From: Bacteroidota bacterium
Lineage (GTDB): Bacteria > Bacteroidota > Bacteroidia > B-17B0 > Aurantibacillaceae
Assembly: GCA_013816895.1 (NCBI GenBank)
Contig: JACDDR010000006.1
Coordinates: 1 to 64,000 of the forward strand
Direction: 5' to 3'
DNA length: 64,000 nucleotides
Position 1 is the stretch's first letter. Every line of letters begins with the position of its first letter. Of the stretch, positions 27,644 to 37,688 are shown in pieces. The translations under genes and the position numbers were made by a program. The notes under the pieces are model-generated. The model did no database searches and had not been told where the DNA came from. It worked only from the letters and a program-made list of their open reading frames with translations.

Positions 27644-30292
27644 ATGAGAATATTAGTATTGCTGGCTGTTTTAATTTCGGGGAATTTACTTTCGCAGCCT
27701 TTTTTAAAAAACACTTCTAACCGCGCTCTTACTTTTAAAGAAATACAAATACAATTTAATCAGTTTAAGAAAACGAATGATCTTTCTAAAACCAAACACT
27801 GGAAGCATTTTAAACGCTATGAGGCCGATATGCAGCTGCACACCAATGGTCGCGGCGAACCGGCCGGTTTCAGCGATTACATCAACGAAGCGATAAAGGT
27901 TTCTGAAGAAAAAATGCAGAATGCTTCTGTCTCAGCGCCCTGGTTTCCCGTAGGGCCCACAGCGGTTCCCAACAATCTTACAGGATACATGGAAAACGGA
28001 ATAGGAAGAATAAACTGTATTGCGTTTCATCCTACTAATGCTTCTACTTTTTTTGTTGGAGTTGCACAAGGTGGAGTATGGAAAACAACGAATGGCGGAG
28101 CGTCTTATACCTGTTTAACCGACAATCTTCCTATCACCCGTATCAGCGATATCAGTATTGATCCGGTGAATCCAAACACAATGTATATTTCGGTATGCGA
28201 TTTTGAATACATTGGTGTTGGCCTTTATCTTAACGGAAGAAAGCGCAACACGCATTACGGATTAGGCGTTTACAAAACAACCGATGGCGGTTTAACCTGG
28301 AATCCAACAGGACTTACGTTTCAGCTAACCGATGGCGATGCCTCTTTGATGCGAAAAATCGTGATCGATCCTTCCAATACAAATCAGTTATTAGCTTGCG
28401 GTGTAAGCGGCATGTATCGCTCAACCAACGGAGGCACAAGCTGGGTTAAACAAATGGATTCTTTATTCTGGGATATGACCCAGGATCCGGTAAATCCTAA
28501 CATTATTTACGCGGCAACCGGGTGGGTAATGAATTCAAACATGGGATACGCGGGCATTTACAAATCCACCAACTTTGGTACGAGCTGGACAATGCTAAAC
28601 ACCGGCATTCCTATGCAGGGAACGGTACAGCGTGTTAAACTTGCTATTGCGCCAAGCGACAACAACTATATTTATGCATTAACCTGTAATACTTCCGGAG
28701 GCTATTATGCGCTTTACAAAAGTATAAATGCGGGAAGCACCTGGACCACCTCCCCAAACGCACTTAATATTCTTGAAGCGGGGCAGGGTACCGGTACCGG
28801 CGGGCAAGGGGCCTATGATCTTTCGCTTTGTGTAAACGGCACGAATAAAAATATAATATATACGGGTGGTGTAAATATGTGGATGTCTTCCGATGCCGGA
28901 GACAATTTTAATCCTGTTAGTCATTGGACCACGCAATACGGAAATACGATACACGGCGACATTCACATGATTGCAAGACAACCCGGAACAACAAATTATT
29001 TTGTAACCAGCGACGGAGGAGTGTATAAATCAAATAATATTCAACCCGGCGATTTTATTATGAACTGGCCAACCGTGTGGACTAAACTAAGTAATGGCAT
29101 GCAGGTAACCTCTTTTTACCGTTTATCTTCCTCAAAGAATAGTGCGGGAAGGTTAGTGGCAGGGGCGCAGGACAATGCTACGTTTTATTATGACGGTATT
29201 TCCTGGAGCACTATTTTTGGAGGCGATGGAATGGATAATTACCTTGACCCTTTAAATAATCAGAATATATTAGGATCGAGTCAGTACGGAAATTTTTATT
29301 ACAGCAATAATAATGGAAGTTCGGGAAACTATGTGAGCTCAAATCCTAACAATGAAAGTGCAGAATGGGTAACACCGGTGGCTGCGGATTACAATAACCC
29401 GGGGGTAGTGTACCTGGGCAATGAAAATGTGGTGAAATCTACCGATGGCGGCCAGAACTGGGTTGCGCTGGGAGCCATTTACAGCAATACAACGAGCTTA
29501 ACTAATACCGAGATCAGCGCGCTTGCCGTTTCTAAAACCAACAGCAATGTTATTTATGCGGCCAGAAGGGTGAGATATGAATACGGCCTGAACGGGATTG
29601 TTTTTAAATCTACAAACGGAGGAGTTTCTTTTACAAACATTACTAATAATCTGCCGGATACACTTTATTACACCGGCATAGAAGCCAGTGAAACAAATGC
29701 TAACGACGCTGTTGTGTGTATGGCGGGGTTTGCCGCCGGCTGCAAGGTTTTCAGAACCACTAATGGCGGAAGCGCGTGGGCAAACATTTCGTATAATCTG
29801 CCTAATATTCCGGTTAATTGTGTGAAGTATGTGCCGGGAAGCGGACAAATAATGGTGGCTACAGATCTTGGGATTTATATTTTAAACAGTGGTGCATCAA
29901 CGTGGATGGCTTATAGCACGGGTTTACCTAACGTAATCACAAGTGATATTGAGTTTAACGCTTCACTCAACAAAGTTTATATTTCTACTTTCGGGCGCGG
30001 TATTTGGGAAACAAATTTGAACTTGGTGACAGGTTTGCAAAACAATACAAAGGAACAGATCATTGGATTTAATGTTTTTCCAACTGTCAACTCTGGAAAA
30101 TTTACAATAGAAGTAAATTTGGAACTAAAAATTGAAAGCGTAAAAGTGATTAATGTTATGGGGCAGGTGATCTATGATAACAGCTTACCACAAGGGGGCC
30201 AGGAATTAAATTTGAAACTGGCGCCAGGCAACTACTATGTTAAGCTTGAGGGCAAAAATTCTCTGGGGGTTAAAAAAATAATCGTGGAATAA
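27644..30292 (+). CDS. Large secreted Asp-box propeller protein with T9SS sorting domain
   Basis: An 882-residue exported protein. The start at 27644 gives the signal peptide MRILVLLAVLISGNLLSQP; the frame open from 27548 adds 32 unlikely residues and spans the promoter. From residue ~110 the protein has many sortilin/VPS10-like Asp-box units (VAQGGVWKTTNGGASYTCL, TTDGGLTWNPT, SINAGSTWTTS, STDGGQNWVAL), like proteins loosely annotated as glycosyl-hydrolase or BNR proteins. The last ~70 residues are a T9SS sorting domain (VFPTVNSGKFTIEVN, ending GVKKIIVE). No catalytic residues can be named. It converges with the haemoglobin gene with one base between stops. Confidence 0.9.
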   Translation: MRILVLLAVLISGNLLSQPFLKNTSNRALTFKEIQIQFNQFKKTNDLSKTKHWKHFKRYEADMQLHTNGRGEPAGFSDYINEAIKVSEEKMQNASVSAPWFPVGPTAVPNNLTGYMENGIGRINCIAFHPTNASTFFVGVAQGGVWKTTNGGASYTCLTDNLPITRISDISIDPVNPNTMYISVCDFEYIGVGLYLNGRKRNTHYGLGVYKTTDGGLTWNPTGLTFQLTDGDASLMRKIVIDPSNTNQLLACGVSGMYRSTNGGTSWVKQMDSLFWDMTQDPVNPNIIYAATGWVMNSNMGYAGIYKSTNFGTSWTMLNTGIPMQGTVQRVKLAIAPSDNNYIYALTCNTSGGYYALYKSINAGSTWTTSPNALNILEAGQGTGTGGQGAYDLSLCVNGTNKNIIYTGGVNMWMSSDAGDNFNPVSHWTTQYGNTIHGDIHMIARQPGTTNYFVTSDGGVYKSNNIQPGDFIMNWPTVWTKLSNGMQVTSFYRLSSSKNSAGRLVAGAQDNATFYYDGISWSTIFGGDGMDNYLDPLNNQNILGSSQYGNFYYSNNNGSSGNYVSSNPNNESAEWVTPVAADYNNPGVVYLGNENVVKSTDGGQNWVALGAIYSNTTSLTNTEISALAVSKTNSNVIYAARRVRYEYGLNGIVFKSTNGGVSFTNITNNLPDTLYYTGIEASETNANDAVVCMAGFAAGCKVFRTTNGGSAWANISYNLPNIPVNCVKYVPGSGQIMVATDLGIYILNSGASTWMAYSTGLPNVITSDIEFNASLNKVYISTFGRGIWETNLNLVTGLQNNTKEQIIGFNVFPTVNSGKFTIEVNLELKIESVKVINVMGQVIYDNSLPQGGQELNLKLAPGNYYVKLEGKNSLGVKKIIVE

Positions 30293-30293
30293 A

Positions 30294-30653
30294 TCAGTTG
30301 CCGTACAGCTTTTCCCATTTACTTTTGAATGTAAAGGCAAGCACCGTTGCACGTTGTTTCGCCAGTTCGGCTTTTTCCCCTTTAAACAATGCGTCTACTG
30401 TTTTAATCCAGACCTCCAGCCAGATATCAAACATGGCCGGCTTAATGGGGAGGTTAACATGTTTATCAAACACGTTAGTTTTATAACCCTCTTCATCCAG
30501 TAATACAAAGCTCCAGAAAGCAACAATGTGTGGTACGTGTTTTTCAAAATCGAGCCCCTCAAAAGGCGGTTTCATTTCATTTATTTGTAAAAGACTTTCA
30601 TAAAATTTTTCGATCAATAATTCAATATCGGCTTTGCCTGAGATGTCATGCAT
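30294..30653 (-). CDS. Group III truncated haemoglobin
   Basis: A 119-residue globin of the truncated, group III type. The proximal haem ligand is probably H65 in KHVNLPI; FWSFVL (46-51) and FDIWLEVWIKTVDALF match conserved helices, and the length is standard. Family role: binding oxygen or nitric oxide, or peroxidase-like stress chemistry in the cytoplasm. Its -7 element TATTTTTG (30658-30665 on the minus strand) ends 4 nt before the ATG, predicting an almost leaderless transcript. It is convergent with a T9SS gene and followed 39 nt after its start by no operon partner. Confidence 0.9.
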   Translation of the reverse strand: MHDISGKADIELLIEKFYESLLQINEMKPPFEGLDFEKHVPHIVAFWSFVLLDEEGYKTNVFDKHVNLPIKPAMFDIWLEVWIKTVDALFKGEKAELAKQRATVLAFTFKSKWEKLYGN

Positions 30654-30657
30654 AATA

Positions 30658-30665
30658 CAAAAATA
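30658..30665 (-). promoter_or_regulatory. -7 element TATTTTTG touching the haemoglobin start
   Basis: Exact TAnnTTTG on the minus strand, 4 nt before the ATG at 30653, the same spacing as at 2305 and 61317. Confidence 0.55.
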
Positions 30666-30692
30666 GCGGATTGCCGGAAATAAAAACGAGAA

Positions 30693-31088
30693 TCAATTAT
30701 AATTAAGTTCTACAATCGCATCATGATCCTTTGTGGTAGTGATCAGTTCTCCAATTACAGAAGATGCCACAAGAGACTTTCGTTTGACTTTAATGTGACC
30801 ATCAAGCTTTACATTGCCCCACTGATCTTTTATAATTATGGGATAATTACCCGGCGCCATTTTAAGATACAAAGCACGGGGCATTAAGGTGTCATTTTCA
30901 AAGTTGAGCTTGGTGGTAAAATAAGGAAGATCTCCCTTTTCTTTTTCATTAATATATAATTTGAGATGAGTGTATTCGTCTTTTTTATTGGTATAAAAAT
31001 AAACGTTGTAGCTGTTTTTTTCCTTGTTACAAGCTAACAAGAAGGAAAGGGTAAACAAAACACATAAACACCTCAGAGCCGTTTTCAT
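30693..31088 (-). CDS. Small predicted lipoprotein, unknown function
   Basis: A 131-residue protein I do not recognise. The N-terminus MKTALRCLCVLFTLSFLLAC has a good lipobox (LLAC), so it should be lipid-anchored in the periplasm or outer membrane. The mature part is about 110 residues with beta-strand-like alternation (YNVYFYTNKKDEYTHLKLYIN, GNYPIIIKDQWGNVKLDG). A near-match -7 (TAACTTTA) is upstream. It lies between the haemoglobin gene and the sigma-factor pair, all leftward, but the 162-nt gap suggests a separate unit. Confidence 0.75.
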   Translation of the reverse strand: MKTALRCLCVLFTLSFLLACNKEKNSYNVYFYTNKKDEYTHLKLYINEKEKGDLPYFTTKLNFENDTLMPRALYLKMAPGNYPIIIKDQWGNVKLDGHIKVKRKSLVASSVIGELITTTKDHDAIVELNYN

Positions 31089-31250
31089 TTTTCAAGGAAT
31101 CTTACAGTAAAGTTACAATGTAAAACATCTCATTAGACGGATTTTAGGCAAGCAGGAGAAATTGTGATTTGAGTCACCCATTCTGTAAGCCAAAGCCAGG
31201 GCTCATTTGGCTTGTTTTGAAAAAATAAAATTTAAGAGATTATCAGGATG

Positions 31251-32054
31251 TTACCGGAGTTCAGGCTCTTTATCTTCGCCCGAACCTGAAAGTTGAACAG
31301 GCACCTGAATGGATTGAAGATTCTCTGCCTGTCGCTTTTTACGTTTACGGGGGCTGTTACCAACGTTTGAATCAGAACCACTTTTACGCAGAACGTCCTT
31401 TCGGATATAGCCGGTTTGTGTTTTATTTTCCTTGTTAAAGGAAATTTTAATAAAATAAATTGTTTCCTCCAGCGCCTTATAATTTATGTTTTTATCTGAC
31501 ATGCCAATAACTTCGGAGGTAATAGCAGGAGAAATATATATTTTTCCTGTTTCAAGCGCTTTCCAGGTGTTTTCGGTGGAGGCAGAGGGGGTAGTAATTG
31601 ACGGAGCTGCCTTAATCTCGGCAACAGAAGGGGCAGTGCTGATTTTATTTATGACGGTAGCTACAGTAGGGTTTTTTGGGGCAACTAAATCTTTTTTATG
31701 TTCTGCAACCGGAAGAGGAATGCTCTTTACCGCTATTTCTTTTTTGGGCTGAGGTTTTGGATTTACTAATTCTTTTTTTACCACCTCGGTAATTTTCTTG
31801 TTATTGATGCTTATAAAATTAAAAAGCAGCAGTGAAAACAGAATAATAACCCCGCCAAAAACAAAAGGAAGTATGAGTGTACGGTTAATGTTGAAATGAA
31901 ATGAAGGAAGAGAACTGGTTCTATGAGTGGCCCTGTTAAGATTCGAGAATTCTTCAAATTGCGCCCACGCTTCTTCCTTATAAGAAACTGTCATGTTCCT
32001 TAATCGCTCGCGCATATTACGCTCATCTATTTCGTAGTTAAAGTGACTGCTCAT
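31251..32054 (-). CDS. Membrane protein with SH3-like domain, overlapping the sigma gene (possible anti-sigma factor)
   Basis: A 267-residue single-pass membrane protein. Residues 1-70 are cytoplasmic and charged (YEIDERNMRERLRN, then YKEEAWAQFEEF), a helix at ~73-93 crosses the membrane, then a Lys/Pro-rich linker leads to a C-terminal region (~165-235) resembling a bacterial SH3 domain (TGKIYISPAITSEVIGM, TGYIRKDVL). Its start overlaps the end of the ECF sigma gene by 17 nt, which implies translational coupling. By position and topology it may be an anti-sigma factor whose outer domain senses an envelope signal, but it lacks a recognisable zinc-anti-sigma motif, so this is inference. Confidence 0.7.
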   Translation of the reverse strand: MSSHFNYEIDERNMRERLRNMTVSYKEEAWAQFEEFSNLNRATHRTSSLPSFHFNINRTLILPFVFGGVIILFSLLLFNFISINNKKITEVVKKELVNPKPQPKKEIAVKSIPLPVAEHKKDLVAPKNPTVATVINKISTAPSVAEIKAAPSITTPSASTENTWKALETGKIYISPAITSEVIGMSDKNINYKALEETIYFIKISFNKENKTQTGYIRKDVLRKSGSDSNVGNSPRKRKKRQAENLQSIQVPVQLSGSGEDKEPELR

Positions 32055-32622
32055 ATTGCGATTCTTTTAAACATTTTTCAATATTCTTCTGCAGGTTATA
32101 GCGCGCTTTTTCAAGGTTGCTTTTTACCGTGTGTTCGCTGGCTTCAAGCACCCTGGCGCTTTCTTCAAGGGAATAATTTTCAATAACATGAAGATTGAAT
32201 ACCAGTCGCTGCGAAGGCACTAATTGTTGCAAAGCCTTTACAAGAATATCGTTTTCCACAGTGTCGAAATCGATCAGCTCGTTATATTCGAACAGATCGT
32301 AATTTTTATTGTCTTTATTGGTGGCATAAACCGTGCTGGCCACATAATACTCGCTCCTGATATTTTTAATAAAATCAACCGACTGCTGAACGAATTCCTT
32401 TTCCATAAAAGTATCCATATTAAAATCGGCCACTGCTTTCTGGCGCTGGAGCTTATGAATACAGGCATTGAAAGCGTAATTAAACAGTTCGGCGCTCTGG
32501 ATCTGGTTTTTGCTGTAACGTAAGGCTATGGCTGAAAGTTTTCCGAAATAGGTATCAAACACCTGCTTTTTAATAAGAGCATTGTTCTTTATTAAACCTG
32601 ATATTATTTCGGAGATTGACAT
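32038..32622 (-). CDS. ECF-type sigma factor
   Basis: A 194-residue sigma-70 family protein. Region 2 is weak (FDTYFGKLSAIALRYSKN, LFNYAFNACIHKL), and region 4 is clear: LVPSQRLVFNLHVIENYSLEESARVLEASEHTVKSNLEKAR, a helix-turn-helix that reads the -35-type element. It overlaps the membrane protein gene behind it by 17 nt, a common layout for a sigma factor and its regulator. The promoter was not found; 420 nt separate it from the divergent nrdB. The target genes are unknown. Confidence 0.85.
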   Translation of the reverse strand: MSISEIISGLIKNNALIKKQVFDTYFGKLSAIALRYSKNQIQSAELFNYAFNACIHKLQRQKAVADFNMDTFMEKEFVQQSVDFIKNIRSEYYVASTVYATNKDNKNYDLFEYNELIDFDTVENDILVKALQQLVPSQRLVFNLHVIENYSLEESARVLEASEHTVKSNLEKARYNLQKNIEKCLKESQYEQSL

Positions 32623-33042
32623 TTAGGGGTCTTGTTATATGCCTGTTTAACGTAAATTTCTCATTAAAGTTTCAAAATGCGCAATTTTAGGGGGCGAAAG
32701 AGGAAGGTGGTAATTTAGAACCTCAATTAAGAGTTTTCCTGAACGGATTTAGCCTCCGTGGATACTTAAAACCCGCCATCGGGCTTTTTCAATTAGCTAT
32801 ACTGTACTTAAAAAGATTTCGTTCTCCCGCAAACTCTTTTTGTGTTTTTTTTGCCTTTTTATTACACTGCTGGAAATCAAGTCAATTAAAGGTTATCGCC
32901 CGTTTTGCACAATTTGAATATGTTTAAAACTCGCTATCCCTTGTTAATTCATTTAAGTAGTAACCAAGCGTTTTTTTTAAATATTTGCATTAACGGAAAT
33001 TCACCCATTCACATATACTCAAAACGTAAAAGAACTTAAACT
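32623..33042. other. 420-nt intergenic region upstream of nrdB and the sigma gene
   Basis: No gene or tRNA is seen. On the plus strand a short hairpin CCCG-ccat-CGGG followed by CTTTTT lies at 32772-32788 with no rightward gene before it, so it could be a leader terminator of a long nrdB transcript or chance. Near nrdB, AATATTTG (one mismatch to TAnnTTTG) is at about 32980-32987. No clear NrdR box pair was found. Confidence 0.4.
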
Positions 33043-34014
33043 ATGACAGAACCGATTTTAGTCGAAAACAAGGACAGATTCGTCCTCTTCCCAATTAAAT
33101 ACAAAGATATCTGGGAATATTATAAAAAGGCTGAAGCCAGTTTCTGGACTGCTGAGGAGATTGACCTTGCTTCTGACATGACGGATTGGAATAATAAGTT
33201 AAGTGATAATGAACGACATTTTATTAAACACGTTTTGGCGTTTTTTGCTGCCAGCGATGGAATTGTAAATGAAAACCTGGCCATTAACTTTCTTAACGAA
33301 GTACAGTACCCTGAAGCGCGTTGTTTTTACGGTTTTCAGATCATGATGGAGAACATCCACTCCGAAACGTATTCTTTACTAATCGATACTTATATTAAAG
33401 ATCCTATAGAAAAAGATCATTTGCTGCACGCGGTAGATACGGTGCCTTGCGTTGGCGAAAAAGCCGACTGGGCTATCCGCTGGATAAATAACGGCTCGTT
33501 TGCCGAGCGTTTGATAGCTTTTGCAGCTGTAGAGGGAATTTTCTTCTCAGGTTCGTTCTGCTCTATCTTCTGGCTGAAAAAGCGCGGTTTAATGCCGGGC
33601 TTAAGCTTCAGTAACGAACTTATCAGTCGTGACGAAGGTCTGCATTGCGATTTCGCGTGTATGCTTTATACGCACTATGTGAAAAATCAGTTACCCAAGG
33701 AACAGGTTACCCAAATTATTGCCGACGCGGTATTGATCGAAAAGAAATTTGTGGTAGACGCTATTCCTGTGAAACTGATAGGAATGAACTCAGATCTCAT
33801 GTGCCAGTATATTGAGTTCTGCGCCGACCGCTTGTTACAGGCCCTTGGATGCAGTAAATTCTACAACGCTTCAAATCCATTTGATTTTATGGAAATGATC
33901 TCGTTGCAGGGCAAAACCAATTTCTTCGAAAAACGCGTGGCAGAGTACCAGAAAGCCGGGGTTATGGGTAAGGATGCGGAAAACAACGTGTTTAAGCTGG
34001 ATGAAGATTTCTAG
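33043..34014 (+). CDS. nrdB: Ribonucleotide reductase class I, small subunit
   Basis: A 323-residue di-iron (or di-metal) radical subunit that supplies the tyrosyl radical for making deoxyribonucleotides. Metal ligands are visible in [26 protein letters not shown] (Glu, His and the radical-Tyr helix), EGIFFSGSF and [11 protein letters not shown]. The length fits class Ia proteins of Bacteroidota. nrdA follows in the same direction after 323 nt, an unusually long gap for partners, so nrdA may have its own promoter. Class I use implies oxygen availability. Confidence 0.95.
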   Translation: MTEPILVENKDRFVLFPIKYKDIWEYYKKAEASFWTAEEIDLASDMTDWNNKLSDNERHFIKHVLAFFAASDGIVNENLAINFLNEVQYPEARCFYGFQIMMENIHSETYSLLIDTYIKDPIEKDHLLHAVDTVPCVGEKADWAIRWINNGSFAERLIAFAAVEGIFFSGSFCSIFWLKKRGLMPGLSFSNELISRDEGLHCDFACMLYTHYVKNQLPKEQVTQIIADAVLIEKKFVVDAIPVKLIGMNSDLMCQYIEFCADRLLQALGCSKFYNASNPFDFMEMISLQGKTNFFEKRVAEYQKAGVMGKDAENNVFKLDEDF

Positions 34015-34337
34015 CCACACACTGATCGGTTAAAAAACCACTTTCAACTTTTAGGGCAGTTATTTAAGCCGGATACTTTATCTGGCATGGGAATCCCAGC
34101 CTCTATTGTAAAAAGCGGTCTAAAAATTATTAACCATGCGATTGTTGAAATGTTAAAGGAACTTAAAATCGGGAAGAGTAAAAGTGAGTGTAACTTGTAA
34201 GTCCGAACCTTTCACTGGAAACAAAACAAAAAATGATAAATAAACAACCCAAATGCTCTACCAATCGTAAAAGTATAGGGGTTTATAAATAAAATTTAAA
34301 AATCTCAATTAACTAAAAATTCTAAAACCATAGGCGT
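34015..34337. other. 323-nt gap between nrdB and nrdA
   Basis: I see no gene, tRNA, strong hairpin with T-run or exact -7 element here. The last 100 nt before nrdA are very AT-rich, which could allow a promoter of a different type. Confidence 0.4.
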
Positions 34338-36755
34338 ATGTTCGTAATAAAAAGAGATGGCACCCGCGAGACAGTAAAGTTCGACAAGATCACTGCCCGC
34401 GTTCAAAAATTAAGCTACAGTTTAGATCCTACACATGTGGATCCTATACAGGTAGCAAAAAAAGTAATCGACGGTGTTTACGATGGTGTAACTACCAGTG
34501 AACTAGACAACCTTGCAGCCGAAACTGCAGCAGGTTTAACGTCGCGCCATCCTGACTACGCCCAACTGGCTTCGCGTATCGCTGTGAGTAACCTTCACAA
34601 AAATACGATCAAATCTTTTTCAAAGACCATCCACGCCTTATATAACTACATCGATCCAAAAAACGGACTGCCTGCTTCGCTTATTGCAGAAGACGTGTAC
34701 AATATTATAATGGAGCATGCCCATACGCTGGATTCTTCAATTATTTACGACCGTGATTTTGGTTACGATTATTTTGGATTTAAAACTTTAGAACGTTCCT
34801 ATCTTTTAAAGATGAACGGAATGGTGGCTGAACGTCCGCAGCACATGTTAATGCGCGTGTCGGTTGGTATTCATAAAAACGATATTGAGTCTGCTATCAA
34901 GACTTACAACTTAATGAGTGAGCGCTGGTTCACACATGCTACTCCGACATTATTCAACGCGGGCACACCTAAGCCTCAAATGAGCTCCTGTTTTTTATTA
35001 CAGGTTAAGGACGACAGCATTGATGGGATTTACGATACTTTAAAAATGTGCGCGAAGATCTCTCAAAGCGCGGGTGGTATTGGCATTAATATTCACAATA
35101 TCCGTGCTACAGGCTCGTATATTAAAGGAACCAACGGAACCAGCAACGGAATTATTCCAATGCTTAAAGTGTATAACGAAACCGCTCGTTACGTTGACCA
35201 GGGTGGTGGAAAGCGGAAAGGTTCTATTGCTGTTTATCTTGAGCCATGGCATGCTGATATTTATGATTTTCTCGACATTCGTAAAAATCATGGTAAGGAA
35301 GAAATGCGTGCGCGTGATTTATTTACCGCGCTTTGGATTCCGGATTTATTCATGAAACGTGTGGAAGCTGAAGGCGACTGGAGTTTAATGTGTCCTAACG
35401 AAAGTCCGGGGCTGAGCGATTGCCACAGCGCCGAATTCGAAGCATTGTATACTAAATACGAGGCTGAAGGAAAATTCCGCAAGCAAATTAAAGCGCGTGA
35501 ACTATGGGCCGCTATTATCGAAGCGCAGATTGAAACAGGAAATCCGTACATGTTATTTAAGGATGCTGCCAACTCCAAATCAAACCAGCAGAACTTGGGA
35601 ACTATCAAGTCTTCTAACCTGTGTACTGAAATTATAGAGTATACGAGTAAAGACGAAGTTGCCGTTTGTAACCTAGCTTCTCTTGCCCTTCCGCGTTTTG
35701 TGGATGAAAAAACAGGAACCTTCGATCACAACCGCTTATTCGAAATTACTTATGTTGCTACAAAAAATTTAAATAAAATTATAGATCGCAATTACTATCC
35801 GATCCCGGAAGCGCGCAATTCAAACATGCGCCACCGCCCGATTGGTTTAGGTGTTCAAGGTCTTGCCGACGCCTTTATTTTAATGCGCTATCCGTTTGAA
35901 AGCGCAGAAGCGAAAAAATTAAATGCTGAAATTTTTGAAACTATATATTACGCTGCATTAACCGCAAGTAAAGACCTTGCTAAACTGGAAGGGCCGTACG
36001 AAAGTTATCCGGGCTCTCCTGTATCAAAGGGAGTGTTTCAGCATGATATGTGGAATGTAACTCCAAGCACACGCTGGGAATGGGATACATTACGCGAAGA
36101 AATAATGAAGTACGGCATCCGCAATAGCTTATTGCTTGCGCCAATGCCAACAGCCAGCACCTCGCAGATTCTTGGCAACAACGAATGTTTTGAGCCCTAT
36201 ACTTCAAATATTTACACACGCCGTGTATTAAGCGGAGAATTTGTGGTAGTAAACAAACATTTATTACGTGACCTTGTGAAATTAGGAATCTGGAACGATG
36301 GTTTGAAAAATAAGATCATTGCAGCTAATGGTTCTGTTCAGGGAATTCCTGAAGTTCCTGCTAATATTAAAGAATTGTACAAAACAGTTTGGGAAATTAA
36401 ACAGCGTACCATTATTGATATGGCAGCAGATCGTGGCGCCTTTATTGATCAGTCACAATCACTGAACCTGTTTATCCAGGATGCTAACTTTGCAAAAATG
36501 AGTTCAGCGCATTTTTATTCCTGGAAAAAAGGATTGAAAACAGGCATGTATTATTTACGTACCAAGGCCGCCGCCGACGCTATCAAGTTTACGGTAGATC
36601 AGGATGCCTTAACTCAGCCTGCGCAAATCTTAGGAAACGAAGACCAGTTATTGGTTGACAGGGGACAATCGCACATCCTTACGTTTGAGGAGCAGCAGGC
36701 ACAATTAAGCTGTAGTCTTGATAATCCGGATGATTGCATCGCCTGTGGGTCTTAA
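34338..36755 (+). CDS. nrdA: Ribonucleotide reductase class I, large subunit
   Basis: An 805-residue catalytic subunit that reduces ribonucleoside diphosphates. Residues 1-90 are an ATP-cone ([18 protein letters not shown]), the allosteric activity site. The barrel has PQMSSCFLL (active-site Cys), NLCTEI with the Asn-Cys-Glu catalytic triad, and [19 protein letters not shown] near the end. The C-terminal tail DCIACGS carries the swinging-arm cysteine pair that re-reduces the site. A strong terminator at 36781-36812 follows. The pairing with nrdB is clear. Confidence 0.96.
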   Translation: MFVIKRDGTRETVKFDKITARVQKLSYSLDPTHVDPIQVAKKVIDGVYDGVTTSELDNLAAETAAGLTSRHPDYAQLASRIAVSNLHKNTIKSFSKTIHALYNYIDPKNGLPASLIAEDVYNIIMEHAHTLDSSIIYDRDFGYDYFGFKTLERSYLLKMNGMVAERPQHMLMRVSVGIHKNDIESAIKTYNLMSERWFTHATPTLFNAGTPKPQMSSCFLLQVKDDSIDGIYDTLKMCAKISQSAGGIGINIHNIRATGSYIKGTNGTSNGIIPMLKVYNETARYVDQGGGKRKGSIAVYLEPWHADIYDFLDIRKNHGKEEMRARDLFTALWIPDLFMKRVEAEGDWSLMCPNESPGLSDCHSAEFEALYTKYEAEGKFRKQIKARELWAAIIEAQIETGNPYMLFKDAANSKSNQQNLGTIKSSNLCTEIIEYTSKDEVAVCNLASLALPRFVDEKTGTFDHNRLFEITYVATKNLNKIIDRNYYPIPEARNSNMRHRPIGLGVQGLADAFILMRYPFESAEAKKLNAEIFETIYYAALTASKDLAKLEGPYESYPGSPVSKGVFQHDMWNVTPSTRWEWDTLREEIMKYGIRNSLLLAPMPTASTSQILGNNECFEPYTSNIYTRRVLSGEFVVVNKHLLRDLVKLGIWNDGLKNKIIAANGSVQGIPEVPANIKELYKTVWEIKQRTIIDMAADRGAFIDQSQSLNLFIQDANFAKMSSAHFYSWKKGLKTGMYYLRTKAAADAIKFTVDQDALTQPAQILGNEDQLLVDRGQSHILTFEEQQAQLSCSLDNPDDCIACGS

Positions 36756-36780
36756 AAACACGTTCTGCGCGCATTAAAAT

Positions 36781-36812
36781 AAAGCCTTCCTGAGAACCAG
36801 GAAGGCTTTTTT
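36781..36812 (+). terminator. Terminator after nrdA
   Basis: AAAGCCTTCCTG and CAGGAAGGCTTT form a 12-bp perfect stem with a 5-nt loop, followed by more T. Confidence 0.92.
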
Positions 36813-36925
36813 AATTGGAGATCTTTCCGAATACAAAATATCTGTACCTTTAAAATACATTGTTAAATAACGTAAAAGGTCTATGTACTTTAACTGCTAA
36901 AGCCATCTTAATTAAAACCAAACAC

Positions 36926-37315
36926 ATGAAAAAAATAATAACACTGCTTTCCCTGTTCATCTCTTTCATCGGCTATTCTCAGAAAAAATCCGCCCCGCTG
37001 CCCGATGGCATGATTAAATGCTGGGCCGCATCTTATGAAGAAAATAAAGAAAACAGCCAGGAAAAACTATATCGTACCTGTGACCACGCGTTTCCACCGA
37101 GCCGTTTCCGACAAAGTATCGAATTCAGTAAAAATGGCACGTGTAAAGTACTGCAGGTAGGGGAAACGGATGCGCATTACATCGTTGACTGTAAATACAC
37201 CTACGATAAGAAGAAAAAAGTTCTGGATATTTCTGACGTGAATGGAAAAGTCAAAATGAAAATCAAGGTCATTTCAATTACTTCCGAAACGCTGAAAATA
37301 GTATTTGTGGATTAA
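36926..37315 (+). CDS. Small secreted protein, unknown function
   Basis: A 129-residue protein I do not recognise. The start at 36926 gives a signal peptide MKKIITLLSLFISFIGYSQ, cleaved near residue 19; an upstream in-frame start at 36860 would spoil it. The mature part has CxxH-like features (TCDHAFPPSRF) and three or four cysteines, which could be disulfide-linked, and beta-strand-like ends. A near-match -7 (TACCTTTA) precedes it by about 65 nt. It follows nrdA's terminator, so it is its own unit. Confidence 0.72.
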   Translation: MKKIITLLSLFISFIGYSQKKSAPLPDGMIKCWAASYEENKENSQEKLYRTCDHAFPPSRFRQSIEFSKNGTCKVLQVGETDAHYIVDCKYTYDKKKKVLDISDVNGKVKMKIKVISITSETLKIVFVD

Positions 37316-37362
37316 TTTTACCCGGGAACTTTTTTTGTATGTTTCTTGTTAAAGAGCATACG

Positions 37363-37590
37363 ATGAAGCGGTACAGACATCGGGGTGGAAATTCCGGAGT
37401 AAGATCTTATGAAATAGGCGAAACCTTTATTAAAATTCAATTCGGCACGGGCGAAATTTATTTATACGACTATGAAAGGCCAGGACGCGTGCAAGTGGAA
37501 AAGATGAAGATATTGGCTGAAGCGGGTAAGGGGCTCTCCACTTTTATAAGCAAACATGTTAAAGAAAATTTTTCTGAAAAATTATCGTAA
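37363..37590 (+). CDS. KTSC-like small protein
   Basis: A 75-residue protein from MKRYRHRGG; an upstream in-frame ATG at 37339 would add eight residues, and neither has a clear ribosome site, so the start is uncertain. The pattern GVRSYEIGETFIKIQFGTGEIYLYDYERPGRVQVEK resembles the KTSC domain, a short beta-rich fold found next to lysyl-tRNA-synthetase-like or phage proteins. Function is unknown. It is read in the same direction as the secreted protein 47 nt before. Confidence 0.6.
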   Translation: MKRYRHRGGNSGVRSYEIGETFIKIQFGTGEIYLYDYERPGRVQVEKMKILAEAGKGLSTFISKHVKENFSEKLS

Positions 37591-37688
37591 GCAGTCGTAT
37601 TGAGAGGCTGAATTAATCAACGTTTAAAATTAAAACTTCCGAATTTGTAAAAAGCTGTGGGTATAACCGATGCCCGACGGTTAGTCAG

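Noticed and set aside
32772-32788. A definite attenuator for nrdB
   Set aside because: Only a 4-bp stem with a short T-run; it could be chance and no leader peptide is seen.
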